The notes beneath the pieces are model-generated. The model was not told the origin of the DNA. It saw nothing but the letters and a program-made list of their open reading frames with translations, and did not search any database. A DNA stretch of 13,808 nt from Gloeopeniophorella convolvens (lineage: Eukaryota > Basidiomycota > Agaricomycetes > Russulales). Numbering within the stretch: the first letter of the stretch is position 1; the number at the start of each line of letters is the position of its first letter. The position numbers were made by a program, and so were the translations under genes. The stretch is from assembly GCA_022496205.1 (NCBI GenBank), contig WTXD01000281.1, positions 1 through 13,808 of the forward strand, read 5' to 3'. Below, in pieces: positions 1 through 6,677 of this stretch.

Positions 1-154
1 GATGATGGGTCATTCGCAAGGAGATTGCGAGAGTTGGATGAAGGAACAAAGGATCCGCCGCGTCCGCAGCCTCGGAATGATCCTCTGAAGTTTCCTCTAC
101 CTCGGCGGTTAAATTGAACGAAGTGGAAGATGAGGGTCCACCAGGCTTCTTAAG

Positions 155-196
155 GCATTTGTCGGACCAGTGTCCTCCTCCTCCACAGTACATGCA
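155..196 (-). other. CCHC zinc knuckle of Gag nucleocapsid
   Basis: Minus-strand translation gives a 14-residue CX2CX4HX4C motif with four glycines between the second Cys and the His. All four zinc ligands are intact. Confidence 0.92.
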
Positions 197-494
197 AAGA
201 TTGTTGTCGCGACGACGCTTGCGCTCTTCAGTAGTGAGTGGGGGAAATGCAGTGGTCGCATTGACTTGTGAGATTTCTCCTTCTTCGAGGGAGCGGATAT
301 TGCTTCATCCGCGTCCACCTCGGAAGGTACTCCTGGGACGGTTCGTCCAGTAGGAGTCGTCAAGTTCCTGGATAATCTTAACGACTTCCGCAAGCGTCTT
401 TGGTTTGTTTGCGACAGCAGAGTACTTCTGCTCAAGTTGATTGTTCAAGTTATGGCGAAGAACGGAGATGGTGACAGTGTCGTCAGTGATGGCA

Positions 495-499
495 GCTTC
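495..499. repeat. Target-site duplication (left copy, gcttc)
   Basis: Five bases gcttc directly left of the solo LTR, repeated at 1156-1160. Confidence 0.9.
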
Positions 500-697
500 T
501 GTCAGGACTCACTCACGGGGTGCGCGCAGAGAGGATAGCAGAGGGGTTTGGAGAGCGTCACAAGGGGGAAGACAGAAGATGAGCTGCGATGTGCAGGAGT
601 AGAGTGGGAACACACTAACAGTGCTATTGCAGTGCTAGGTACAGATGAGAGTGCCACAGATGGACAGTCTGAGGACCACTGGGCGATACATGGGGGT

Positions 698-705
698 CTT
701 ATATA
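698..705 (-). promoter_or_regulatory. TATA box of the solo Gypsy LTR
   Basis: TATATAAG on the minus strand, 35 nt upstream of the AGACTGTCCA site (670 to 661) that is the predicted start of the R region. Confidence 0.6.
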
Positions 706-878
706 CTACTGGAGACCCCCCAGACGAATCTGGTCTAATTACTGATGGGGATTCCAGAGGGGATTCCCCATAACCTCTCCTCTCTGATACGCTTCTTAGA
801 TTCCATCGCAGAGTGGGGCTTGAGGCCCCATGGAGTTCTTGATGATCAGAGTCCCAAAGAGGACGCATGAAGTGTCTC

Positions 879-892
879 ACCTTGATCAAGGT
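879..892. repeat. 14-bp perfect palindrome in the Gypsy LTR
   Basis: ACCTTGATCAAGGT reads the same on both strands. It is conserved in the other LTR copy at 6401-6414. It lies upstream of the TATA box in U3, so it could be a binding site for a dimeric regulator. Confidence 0.7.
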
Positions 893-1155
893 TCTGGTTA
901 CTTTGGGACGAGTAATATGGCCATTCTGAGAGATCCCTAGTCTGGGATCTTGGGGGTATTCCAGGGTTAATTGGCCATTAGGGAGTAGGGCGAGGAATGG
1001 GGGTGAAGGGTCACGTGATGCATTTCGACTTGTAGTCGCAATGTGAGTGGTACGCATCGCATTGTGAGCGACGTGTAGGGTATTTACTGGTAGGGCTGGA
1101 TTTGCTCTAGTGTTCTGAGCAGTTCGACCTCCTTGAGGCCTTAGTGTTCGTGACA

Positions 1156-1160
1156 GCTTC
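1156..1160. repeat. Target-site duplication (right copy, gcttc)
   Basis: Five bases gcttc directly right of the solo LTR, identical to 495-499. A 5-bp duplication is usual for Ty3/Gypsy and Ty1/Copia integrases. Confidence 0.9.
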
Positions 1161-2150
1161 AGTGCGTGCAACGTCCCAATCTTGGTACCATTCGCGGAAG
1201 CGGCGAATGCCTTGTGGGTACTGGAAGAACTTATTGATAGCGAGTTGTTTCTGGTCCGGGTTGGTGAACATAGTTTCAAAGGCGTCGACAAAGGCTTTCC
1301 AGGTGCCGTAGGCTTTATTCGTGAGTGCATCATTCATGCGGATGCGAGCCCATTCTCCAGCACGGGTGTTGTTTTTAAAGTGAGTATAGGCGTCGGCGAT
1401 CTTCTTGGTGTCGGTGTTATACAGGTCTTCATTGAGCGAATAATAGTTGTTAAGATGAGAAAGGAATTGGCGGGCAGTGGCTTCTGCGCCGTCAAAGGGT
1501 TCTGGTGGGCTGCCAAGTAATTTGGAAGACATCTTGGGCGGAGCAGTAGTGGTTCCTTGTGATGGTGGGTTTACTGGTGGTTTAAATGGAGGCGGTACTT
1601 GAGTCTGACGAGATGAAGAGGCAACTGGAGTTTGAGTCGGTCCGATACAGGAGATAGGAGGCGTAGGAGTCTGGACGAAAGGTACAAGTTCTTGAGGCTG
1701 AGACGATGGAGGCGCAACTGGTTCAGATGATTCTTCAGGAATTGGGTTTTCTTGAGGAGATGGATGACGTTCTGGGGTACCAAAGCCTCCAGGTATAGTG
1801 CGAGGCGAGTTTGCAGCTAATGGGGTGCTTAATGGAGTAACTTTTCTGGAGATACGTTGAATGGTTTCTTGAGTAGATTCTAGAAGTTCGTTGACTTCAT
1901 CTGAGTCGTCTGAAGGAGGTGGTGTAGGTGGTGGTACGACACGAGTTTGTTCAGGAGGGTCAAAGTAGACAGGTTGGTGATTGAAATATTCCCAACGTTT
2001 CCTATCTTCTCTCCAGCGGACTTTCTTGTCTTTGTAAAGTCCTTCTAGGGAAGCCCAGGCGTAACCTTGAAGTTGATCGGCGTGTGGGTAGTAGGCGTTG
2101 AGTGCTTCGAGACTGGTACTTGATAAGTGGTAAAAACTGCTTGCTTGGTT
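1156..2150 (-). pseudogene. gag: Gypsy-type gag, N-terminal and capsid part
   Basis: One minus-strand frame is open from about 2150 to the solo LTR at 1155, roughly 330 codons. The first part has a basic Trp-rich patch (KKVRWREDRKRWEYF, near 2010) and then about 130 residues rich in Pro, Ser and Gln. From the Met at 1532 it becomes a retrotransposon Gag capsid-type region with many Tyr, Phe and Trp residues (motifs FDGAEATARQFL, NKFFQYPQGIRRFREW). The capsid forms the particle in which reverse transcription takes place. The frame reads straight into the left half (1-499) when the LTR is ignored. Upstream of about 2150 the reading frame shifts, so the true N-terminus is uncertain. The Met at 1532 is a possible but not a proven start. 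Family placement rests on the overall pattern and the linked zinc knuckle. Confidence 0.8.
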
Positions 2151-2506
2151 GCTTCTTCAAGGACAAGAGTTCGTCCAAGGACTGTGGCGATAACGTAGAG
2201 TGTCCGCTTTCTTCGTCAAGTCTGATTTTCCTAATAATGCTTCTGGGGGTAGATGTCGGGAGATGTCAGTGATTTCTTCTGGACTGGGTTGTTCCAAGCG
2301 TGCTCTTTGATGTATTCTTGGAATTCGGTACTCATAAAGAGTGATTCAGACGACAGGGAGTCCTACAACTTGCACAGTGTAGGTGTTGATGTTGTGATGA
2401 TATGTGATGGTGAAAGCGTGGTTAGGATGGGACGACGTCGATCAATGGAATGGCGTTCGATGCGGGCGTAGTCTTCTTCGATGTGGTCGCGAAAGATTCT
2501 TGTAGA
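2151..2506 (-). pseudogene. Decayed coding segment upstream of gag
   Basis: Minus-strand peptides that look coding (for example TLYVIATVLGRTLVLEEA near 2200 and STEFQEYIKEHAWNNP near 2310) are spread over different frames and separated by stops. The segment lies between the open gag frame and the longer open stretch at 2510-3157, in the same orientation. It most likely belongs to the same long 5' gene, damaged by several small indels. No domain recognised. Confidence 0.4.
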
Positions 2507-3157
2507 TCACTTCCACAGATAGCCTTCAAAGTGCAGAGGATCACTAGTAAAGTTGGCGAGTTTGTGGAGATCGTGGGGGAAACTGATGATACGGAGTTGG
2601 CGACTATTGTATTCTTCTCTGCACCAGCGTCGGAAGTTGTGAAAACCAAGGTAGTTTCGGGTAGGCAAGGTTTGGCCGATGTAGATGATTTCTGGGTGGT
2701 GCGCAACGTTATCACATTGGATGTCGATGAGTCGGGTTCTGCTGAGGTTTCTTGGATCTTCAGGGGTTGGCGTACGTTGTACTGGTGGTAACGCTACTTG
2801 CGGTAGTGGTGTCGGAGGACGGTGTCTAGGAGACCGTCGACGATTAGGTCTGGATGCCAGGATTGCGACAGAAAGACTCTGATAGTCTAAAATACAGGGT
2901 ACAGGAGGATCTGACTAGATCTCTAAATACTGGGTGTCGGTAAGGTCACTGGTGTCTTGTAGGTCGAGGTCGCTGATAGTGTGGATGCTGGGGATGTCGT
3001 TGTCTGTTGCTTCTTGTTCTTCGTCGAGGCTGAAGTTGCTGACGATGCTTGGGGCGTTGTTCCAACTATTTTCTTCCGTCTGATTCAGGGGTTGCTGGAG
3101 GAATAAGAGGAGGTCGTCGAGGTACAGGATACAGGAAGTCGTTGTTTGATTGGACAA
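2507..3157 (-). pseudogene. Unidentified retrotransposon ORF segment with an internal stop
   Basis: A minus-strand frame runs from 3157 to a TGA at 2507-2509, broken only by a TAG near 2915. The first part is acidic and Ser/Thr/Asp-rich. The middle is basic and Pro-rich (around 2770-2850). The end has a folded-looking portion with motifs such as EIIYIGQTLPTRNYLGFHNF and FRRWCREEYNSRQLRI. After the TGA the same frame stays coding-like for about 40 more codons. The function is unknown to me. Position and orientation between the Gypsy 5' LTR and gag suggest it is part of the element rather than a host gene. Confidence 0.5.
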
Positions 3158-3178
3158 GGTCGAGGTCGAGAGGATTAC

Positions 3179-3868
3179 TTATGATCCAGTGTGCGTCTTG
3201 CAGGTGCAAGGTATAGTTGCAGAAAGGGCCGGAGCGGATAGAGTAGAGAGGACTAGAGGGTTTTCTTGAAGTAGGACAAGTTGAGCAAAGTGGAGACGAG
3301 TCTGGTACGGAGTAGTGATGAAGCGTTCAAGATAGTAGATTCGATGGCCGGTAAGGATTTTCTCGATGAGATGTTCTTTGTGGACTTGGACGATGTTCCA
3401 CCAGAAGAGCTCGAGTTCGAGCCAGAGGTTGGTGGTTTGGATGGGTTCCCAGCGTACACCGCTAGGTCGTTGAAGGAACCAAAAGAGGTGCTGTTCTTCT
3501 ACAGCACTTTGGACAATGTTCCTTTCAGCGTTGAACCAGTGACTGAGGTGTAGATCGTTGTCAAAGAGTTGTCCGAATGGGAGAGATCGTCGAAGTCTTG
3601 TTAGAACCGGAGTAAGCCAAGAGTCAGAGCGGACTAGAGTGTCGGTAGAGAAGTCGTGGACACGAGCACGAGGGTCGTAGAACTGGAGTCGGATAATACG
3701 ATGAAGGACTTGATAATATTTGTCGAAGAAGCGTCGATAGGCTTGGTCAAAGGTTAGGCGATTGTCGTCGTTGTAAGGATAGATGGAGTCCTTCAAGCAA
3801 TACTTGGGGTGGTGCTTCCACTGAGTCGAGTCTGAGTCAATAGTATCTCCCACAGAGGTGCTACGCAC
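3179..3868 (-). pseudogene. Unidentified 229-residue ORF of the Gypsy 5' region
   Basis: The longest uninterrupted stretch after 3930. The protein is rich in Trp, Phe, Tyr, Arg and Leu, for example FDQAYRRFFDKYYQVLHRII and LFWFLQRPSGVRWEPIQ, and looks like a folded helical domain rather than a disordered linker. The first codon at 3868 is GTG, and the frame remains open upstream to a TAG near 3945, so this is probably a middle portion of a larger protein. No signal peptide, membrane segment or known catalytic motif was recognised. It has the same orientation as gag. It may be an N-terminal extension of Gag or an additional ORF of this family. Confidence 0.5.
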
Positions 3869-3929
3869 TCTAGAAAAGATTGGGCAGATACTACTACTGG
3901 TACAAGGTAGTCGACTTGGTTTACTGGGT

Positions 3930-4700
3930 TTACAGGAACTCTTCTACCGGAATATGGACGATGGCGAGGAGGTTGGAGTCGATAGCGAGGAAGGGATCGT
4001 CGCCTATCTGCTTGATGTTGTTGGGAATGCGAGCGTAGGCGGTGAAGAGTTTGAGATGGGGGTAAAGGCTGCAGGCGTCGTTCACGACGGAGTACCGGTT
4101 GTCGATGCGGATGAGGCGACCGTGGTTGAAGTGGAGGTTGCCTTCAGTGGTGAGGACGCGGCCGTCGAGGAAGTCAATATGACGAAGGGGAATTCTTGCT
4201 CCTTCGTAGAGTCGTTGGGTGCTGAACGCGAGGTTTTTGAAGGTGTGGATGAGGTGGTAGGTAAAGTCGTAACGGATGGCACCAAGGGGGAGTTCTCGAC
4301 AAGGGGGAGTGTAAGCGGTGACGGCGCAGATGTACTGTGGTGCGTATGGTGGACCGTCTCCGTTCACGCGCGTGGAAGGGATGGTGATGTAGTGCTTGGG
4401 GAGGATGATCGACCTGAAGGGGCGTACTTCAGGGAGGAATTCGTCGAAGTGGGTGAGGTAGTAAAGGGCGCTGCTGATGGAGGGACGTGGAAAGGCTGGT
4501 GATGGTTGCCGATGCTGCTGGGTAACCGTGTAGGACTTGGGCGATGCGCTCGTGGTAGTAGTGGTTGGTGTGAGCGCAGTCAGGGGATGGTGCACGGCGA
4601 GGGAGGACGAAGTGGTTCTCGGCGTAGTCAGTGAGGTCCTCACTGAACTCAGAGATGGAGGGAGAGCGACGAGGTGGAGCTGGTATGGAGGAGGTGCGTG
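3930..4700 (-). pseudogene. Unidentified ORF segment of the Gypsy 5' region (frameshifted near 4510)
   Basis: From about 4510 down to the TAA at 3930 one frame gives a plausible folded protein of about 190 residues, with motifs such as YYLTHFDEFLPEVRPFRSI, LPLGAIRYDFTYHLIHTF and HIDFLDGRVLTTEGNLHF. Upstream of about 4510 that same frame turns into Ser/Thr/Leu-rich nonsense, while a neighbouring frame (about 4700-4520) reads sensibly with FSEDLTDYAENHFVLPRRAP and NHYYHERIAQVLHGYP. A small indel near 4510 is the simplest explanation. No known domain was recognised. The His/Tyr-rich character and the repeated F-D-L pattern do not match a protease or polymerase that I know. Confidence 0.5.
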
Positions 4701-4773
4701 ATCTGGGATTTGCTCAACTGCGACGTCGACTAGGATTTCAAGAGCGGAGCAGGTGCTGGATTGGGAGCGAAGA

Positions 4774-5450
4774 TTAAGGGGATACCGTCGCTGCTCGCGA
4801 GGGTATGGGAGTTGGTACAAGATGAGGAGTAGGAGCAGGAGCAGGACTGAGCGCAGGAGTATGCGTCGACGATGCAGGATGAGGAGAAGGGGCAAGGATA
4901 GAGAGATGCGAAGGGGAGTAAAGAGGCGAAAAACGCGACAGGCGAGGCTGGGGAGTGGATACGACAGGGGAGGTTGGAGTAGGCTCGACCAAGGGGCTGG
5001 GAGCTTGTTCACCAGTGTGAGAGGGGCCAGGAGTGGGAGACTGAGGGATGGCTGAAGTGCGTACTATTTCTGCGAAACGTTCTTGCACCTGTTGAGCTCT
5101 GAGGCGGACTAAGAAGTCGAAGGCTGAGTGATGAGGAGAGGGAGAGCGAGGTGGTACTGTGAGAACGTCAGGATTTGTCCTGGTTCGACGTCGATTGGAG
5201 ATGGGGAACGAGGATGGTATGATGGGGAACGAGGCGTAGGCGGAGGACGAGGAGTGGAGACGAGAGGAGGGTACTGGAGTTCAGGAGACAGTCCGCGAGT
5301 GGGAGTGCCGTAGTCAAGGGGGTTGGACGGTCCAGAGGTGGGAGCGTCAAGGTCAAGATAGGACGAGGGGCGAATCAGTGCCTGAGGTTGAGTACGGTCC
5401 GAGAGGAGCGCAGTCCGGGGTGCAGTGATTCCAAAGTGAGAGTAAGACAC
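4774..5450 (-). pseudogene. Proline/serine-rich N-terminal ORF of the Gypsy element (frameshifted)
   Basis: This is the first coding sequence after the 5' LTR and primer site. Two overlapping minus-strand frames, 5450-5109 and about 5140-4774, share one style of protein. It is low-complexity, rich in Pro, Ser and Thr, with many SPSP/PTP runs, and has a short helical block (VRLRAQQVQERFAEIVR, near 5085) between them. The first frame ends at a TAG near 5109, while the second frame is already sensible from about 5190 (PPRSPSPHHSAFDF), so a single indel near 5150-5190 probably split one ORF. The first frame begins with GTG at 5450, with no clear ATG. The protein is probably disordered. Function unknown. 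Confidence 0.5.
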
Positions 5451-5479
5451 TGGGGTCGCAGCTGATTAGAGGGTGTAAG

Positions 5480-5489
5480 AGACTGTCCA
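5480..5489 (-). other. Primer-binding site, probable self-priming type
   Basis: On the minus strand the 10 bases TGGACAGTCT begin two bases after the end of the 5' LTR, where a primer-binding site is expected. They are the exact reverse complement of AGACTGTCCA in the same LTR (5661 to 5652), 35 nt below its TATA box. That matches the Tf1/sushi arrangement, in which the 5' end of the element's own RNA primes reverse transcription. A tRNA primer is not excluded but I recognise none. Confidence 0.65.
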
Positions 5490-5651
5490 AATGTCAGGAC
5501 TCACTTGCGGGGTGCGCGCAGAGAGGATAGCAGAGGGTTTAGAGAGCGTCACAGGGGGGGAACAGAAGATGAGCTGCGAGTATTGCAGATACGAGGGGGA
5601 ACACACTAACAGTGCTATTGCAGTGCTAGGTACAGATGAGAGTGCCACAGA

Positions 5652-5661
5652 TGGACAGTCT
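5652..5661 (-). promoter_or_regulatory. Predicted start of R (self-primer sequence AGACTGTCCA)
   Basis: Ten bases matching the complement of the primer-binding site at 5480-5489, at the distance from TATATAAG where transcription would start. The same sequence is at 661-670 in the solo LTR. Confidence 0.5.
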
Positions 5662-5688
5662 GAGGACCACTGGGCGATACATGGGGGT

Positions 5689-5696
5689 CTTATATA
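5689..5696 (-). promoter_or_regulatory. TATA box of the Gypsy 5' LTR
   Basis: TATATAAG on the minus strand. The inserted Copia LTR begins only 35 bases upstream, cutting the U3 region away from this box. Confidence 0.6.
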
Positions 5697-5725
5697 CTAC
5701 TGGAGACCCCCCAGACGAATCTGGT

Positions 5726-5730
5726 CTAAT
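5726..5730. repeat. Target-site duplication (left copy, ctaat)
   Basis: ctaat directly left of the 526-bp LTR, repeated at 6257-6261. The uninterrupted copy of the Gypsy LTR has the sequence once (near 736-740), which confirms the insertion. Confidence 0.93.
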
Positions 5731-6256
5731 TGTTGAAGCGCAGCAGAAACAGGGTGCCAACTAGGCAAGCAAGAGCAAAGCTCAGTCAGTGAAGTCAACA
5801 GACTGAATGTCATTGGCGCAATACCTAGGCAAGCAAGAGCAAAGCTAAAGTAACTAGGTAAGCGCAAGTCCGGAAGTTCCGGAAGTAAAGTACTTGCCTC
5901 AGTCAGTGAAGTCAACAGACTGAGGCTACAAGGGCGAAAACAGCGTCCTTTATATACACAAAAGGAGTGTGGTTTGCATGTGATAAACAACAGCAACATG
6001 TGATAACCAAAGACCCATGTGAAAGCGGAACTAAAGTGGGTTGACCAGAACTGCAGGTGGGTCAACCCGGAACTGCATGTGGGTCATGGAAGGGCCCGGA
6101 AGAATCTAGAACAGGAACGAAAGTAGGTACAGCCTTAGGGGCTAGAACATAATGATGTCATATACATTGTAGATCAGATAGCTCGCAGATCACCGAGTCC
6201 CTTATCTAATCTAATCAGAGATGTCCTTCCTGTCCTGAGTCCTGTCCGTCTCAACA
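5731..6256 (-). mobile_element. Copia-type solo LTR (526 bp)
   Basis: The ends are TGTTGA and TCAACA, a 6-bp terminal inverted repeat typical of Ty1/Copia LTRs, flanked by a perfect ctaat duplication. Comparison with the empty site in the solo Gypsy LTR shows a clean insertion. No internal sequence is attached. Orientation is tentative: the best TATA box, TATATAAAG, reads on the minus strand near 5950. Two sequence units are each present twice between 5761 and 5923. Whether it belongs to the same Copia family as the remnant at 6678-8764 cannot be told, because that element's LTRs are not in view. Confidence 0.9.
5761..5923. repeat. Two interleaved direct repeats inside the Copia LTR
   Basis: A 22-bp unit at 5761-5782 recurs exactly at 5825-5846. 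A 26-bp unit at 5781-5806 recurs exactly at 5898-5923. Each 26-bp unit contains TCAGTC and GACTGA as inverted arms, so the transcript could form two similar hairpins. Confidence 0.85.
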
Positions 6257-6261
6257 CTAAT
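6257..6261. repeat. Target-site duplication (right copy, ctaat)
   Basis: ctaat directly right of the Copia solo LTR, identical to 5726-5730. Confidence 0.93.
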
Positions 6262-6677
6262 TACTGATGGGGATTCCAGAGGGGATTCCCCATAACCTCT
6301 CCTCTCTGATACGCTTCTTAGATTCCATCGCAGAGTGGGGCTTGAGGCCCCATGGAGTTCTTGATGATCAGAGTCCCAAAGAGGACGCATGAAGTGTTTC
6401 ACCTTGATCAAGGTTCTGGTTACTTTGGGACGAGTAATATGGCCATTCTGAGAGATCCCTAGTCCGGGATCTTGGGGGTATTCCAGGGTTAATTGGCCAT
6501 TAGGGAGTAGGGCGAGGAATGGGGGTGAAGGGTCACGTGATGCATTTCGACTTGTAGTCACAATGTGAGTGGTACACGTCGCATTGTGAGCGACGCGTAG
6601 GGTATTTACTGGTAGGGCTGGATTTGCTCTAGTGTTCTGAGCAGTTCGACCTCCTTGAGGCCCTAGTGTTCGTGACA

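Larger units (their letters stand above)
1..499 (-). pseudogene. gag: Gypsy-type gag, C-terminal part (nucleocapsid, zinc knuckle), interrupted
   Basis: This is the downstream half of a retrotransposon Gag reading frame, running leftward off the window. The frame continues that of 1161-2150 exactly once the solo LTR at 500-1155 and one copy of its target duplication are removed. It shows the end of the capsid-type region, then a basic stretch, then a CCHC zinc knuckle at 155-196 (C-M-Y-C, H, C spaced CX2CX4HX4C), then an Arg/Gly-rich tail. Such knuckles bind the element's RNA during packaging. One in-frame TGA stop lies at 305-307. The LTR insertion also separates this half from its start, so the gene is broken twice. 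Pol (protease, reverse transcriptase, integrase) should follow left of base 1 and is not visible. Ty3/Gypsy assignment is inferred from the gag type, the 5-bp target duplications and the primer site. Confidence 0.85.
500..1155 (-). mobile_element. Solo LTR (656 bp) of the Gypsy family, inserted in gag
   Basis: The element begins TGTCA and ends TGACA (plus-strand reading). It is flanked by the identical 5-bp sequence gcttc at 495-499 and 1156-1160, a perfect target duplication. It matches the split LTR at 5492-6677 with about 20 differences over 655 aligned bases (hand count, roughly 97%). Orientation is minus: a TATATAAG box reads leftward from 705 to 698, and the predicted transcript start is about 670. 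No internal region adjoins it, so it is a solo LTR left after recombination between the two LTRs of a former full element. Removing it with one target copy restores the gag frame. Confidence 0.93.
5492..6677 (-). mobile_element. Gypsy-type 5' LTR (655 bp) split by a Copia solo LTR
   Basis: Same sequence as the solo LTR at 500-1155, beginning TGTCA at 5492 and ending TGACA at 6677, but opened at 5730/5731 by a 526-bp insertion. In minus orientation it precedes the primer site and the gag-type coding region, so it is the 5' LTR of the element filling 1-5491. Flanking bases are ccaaa on the left (internal region) and gctgt on the right, hence no target duplication here. The partner of gctgt should lie beyond the 3' LTR left of the window. 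On its right it interrupts the Copia RNase H frame. Seven differences from the solo LTR in the 540 bases beyond the first 115 are all transitions. Confidence 0.9.

Noticed and set aside
109..435. Alternative open frames on both strands over the zinc-knuckle region
   Set aside because: The gag frame with an intact CCHC knuckle explains this stretch; the others are shadows with no family resemblance.
635..1333. Minus-strand 232-codon open frame across the solo LTR
   Set aside because: It is the non-coding LTR read through by chance. It spans the LTR/gag boundary, and the gag frame there is a different one.
6211..6670. Extension of the Copia RNase H frame into the Gypsy LTR
   Set aside because: The open frame simply continues past the insertion point at 6677/6678. 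The sequence after it is identical to the solo LTR elsewhere, so it is not Copia protein.
500..6677. The two Gypsy LTR copies as the two ends of one element spanning 500-6677
   Set aside because: The copy at 500-1155 has its own perfect gcttc duplication and interrupts gag, whose frame resumes at 499 with a zinc knuckle. Gag lies at the wrong end for a complete element, and no pol lies between the LTRs.
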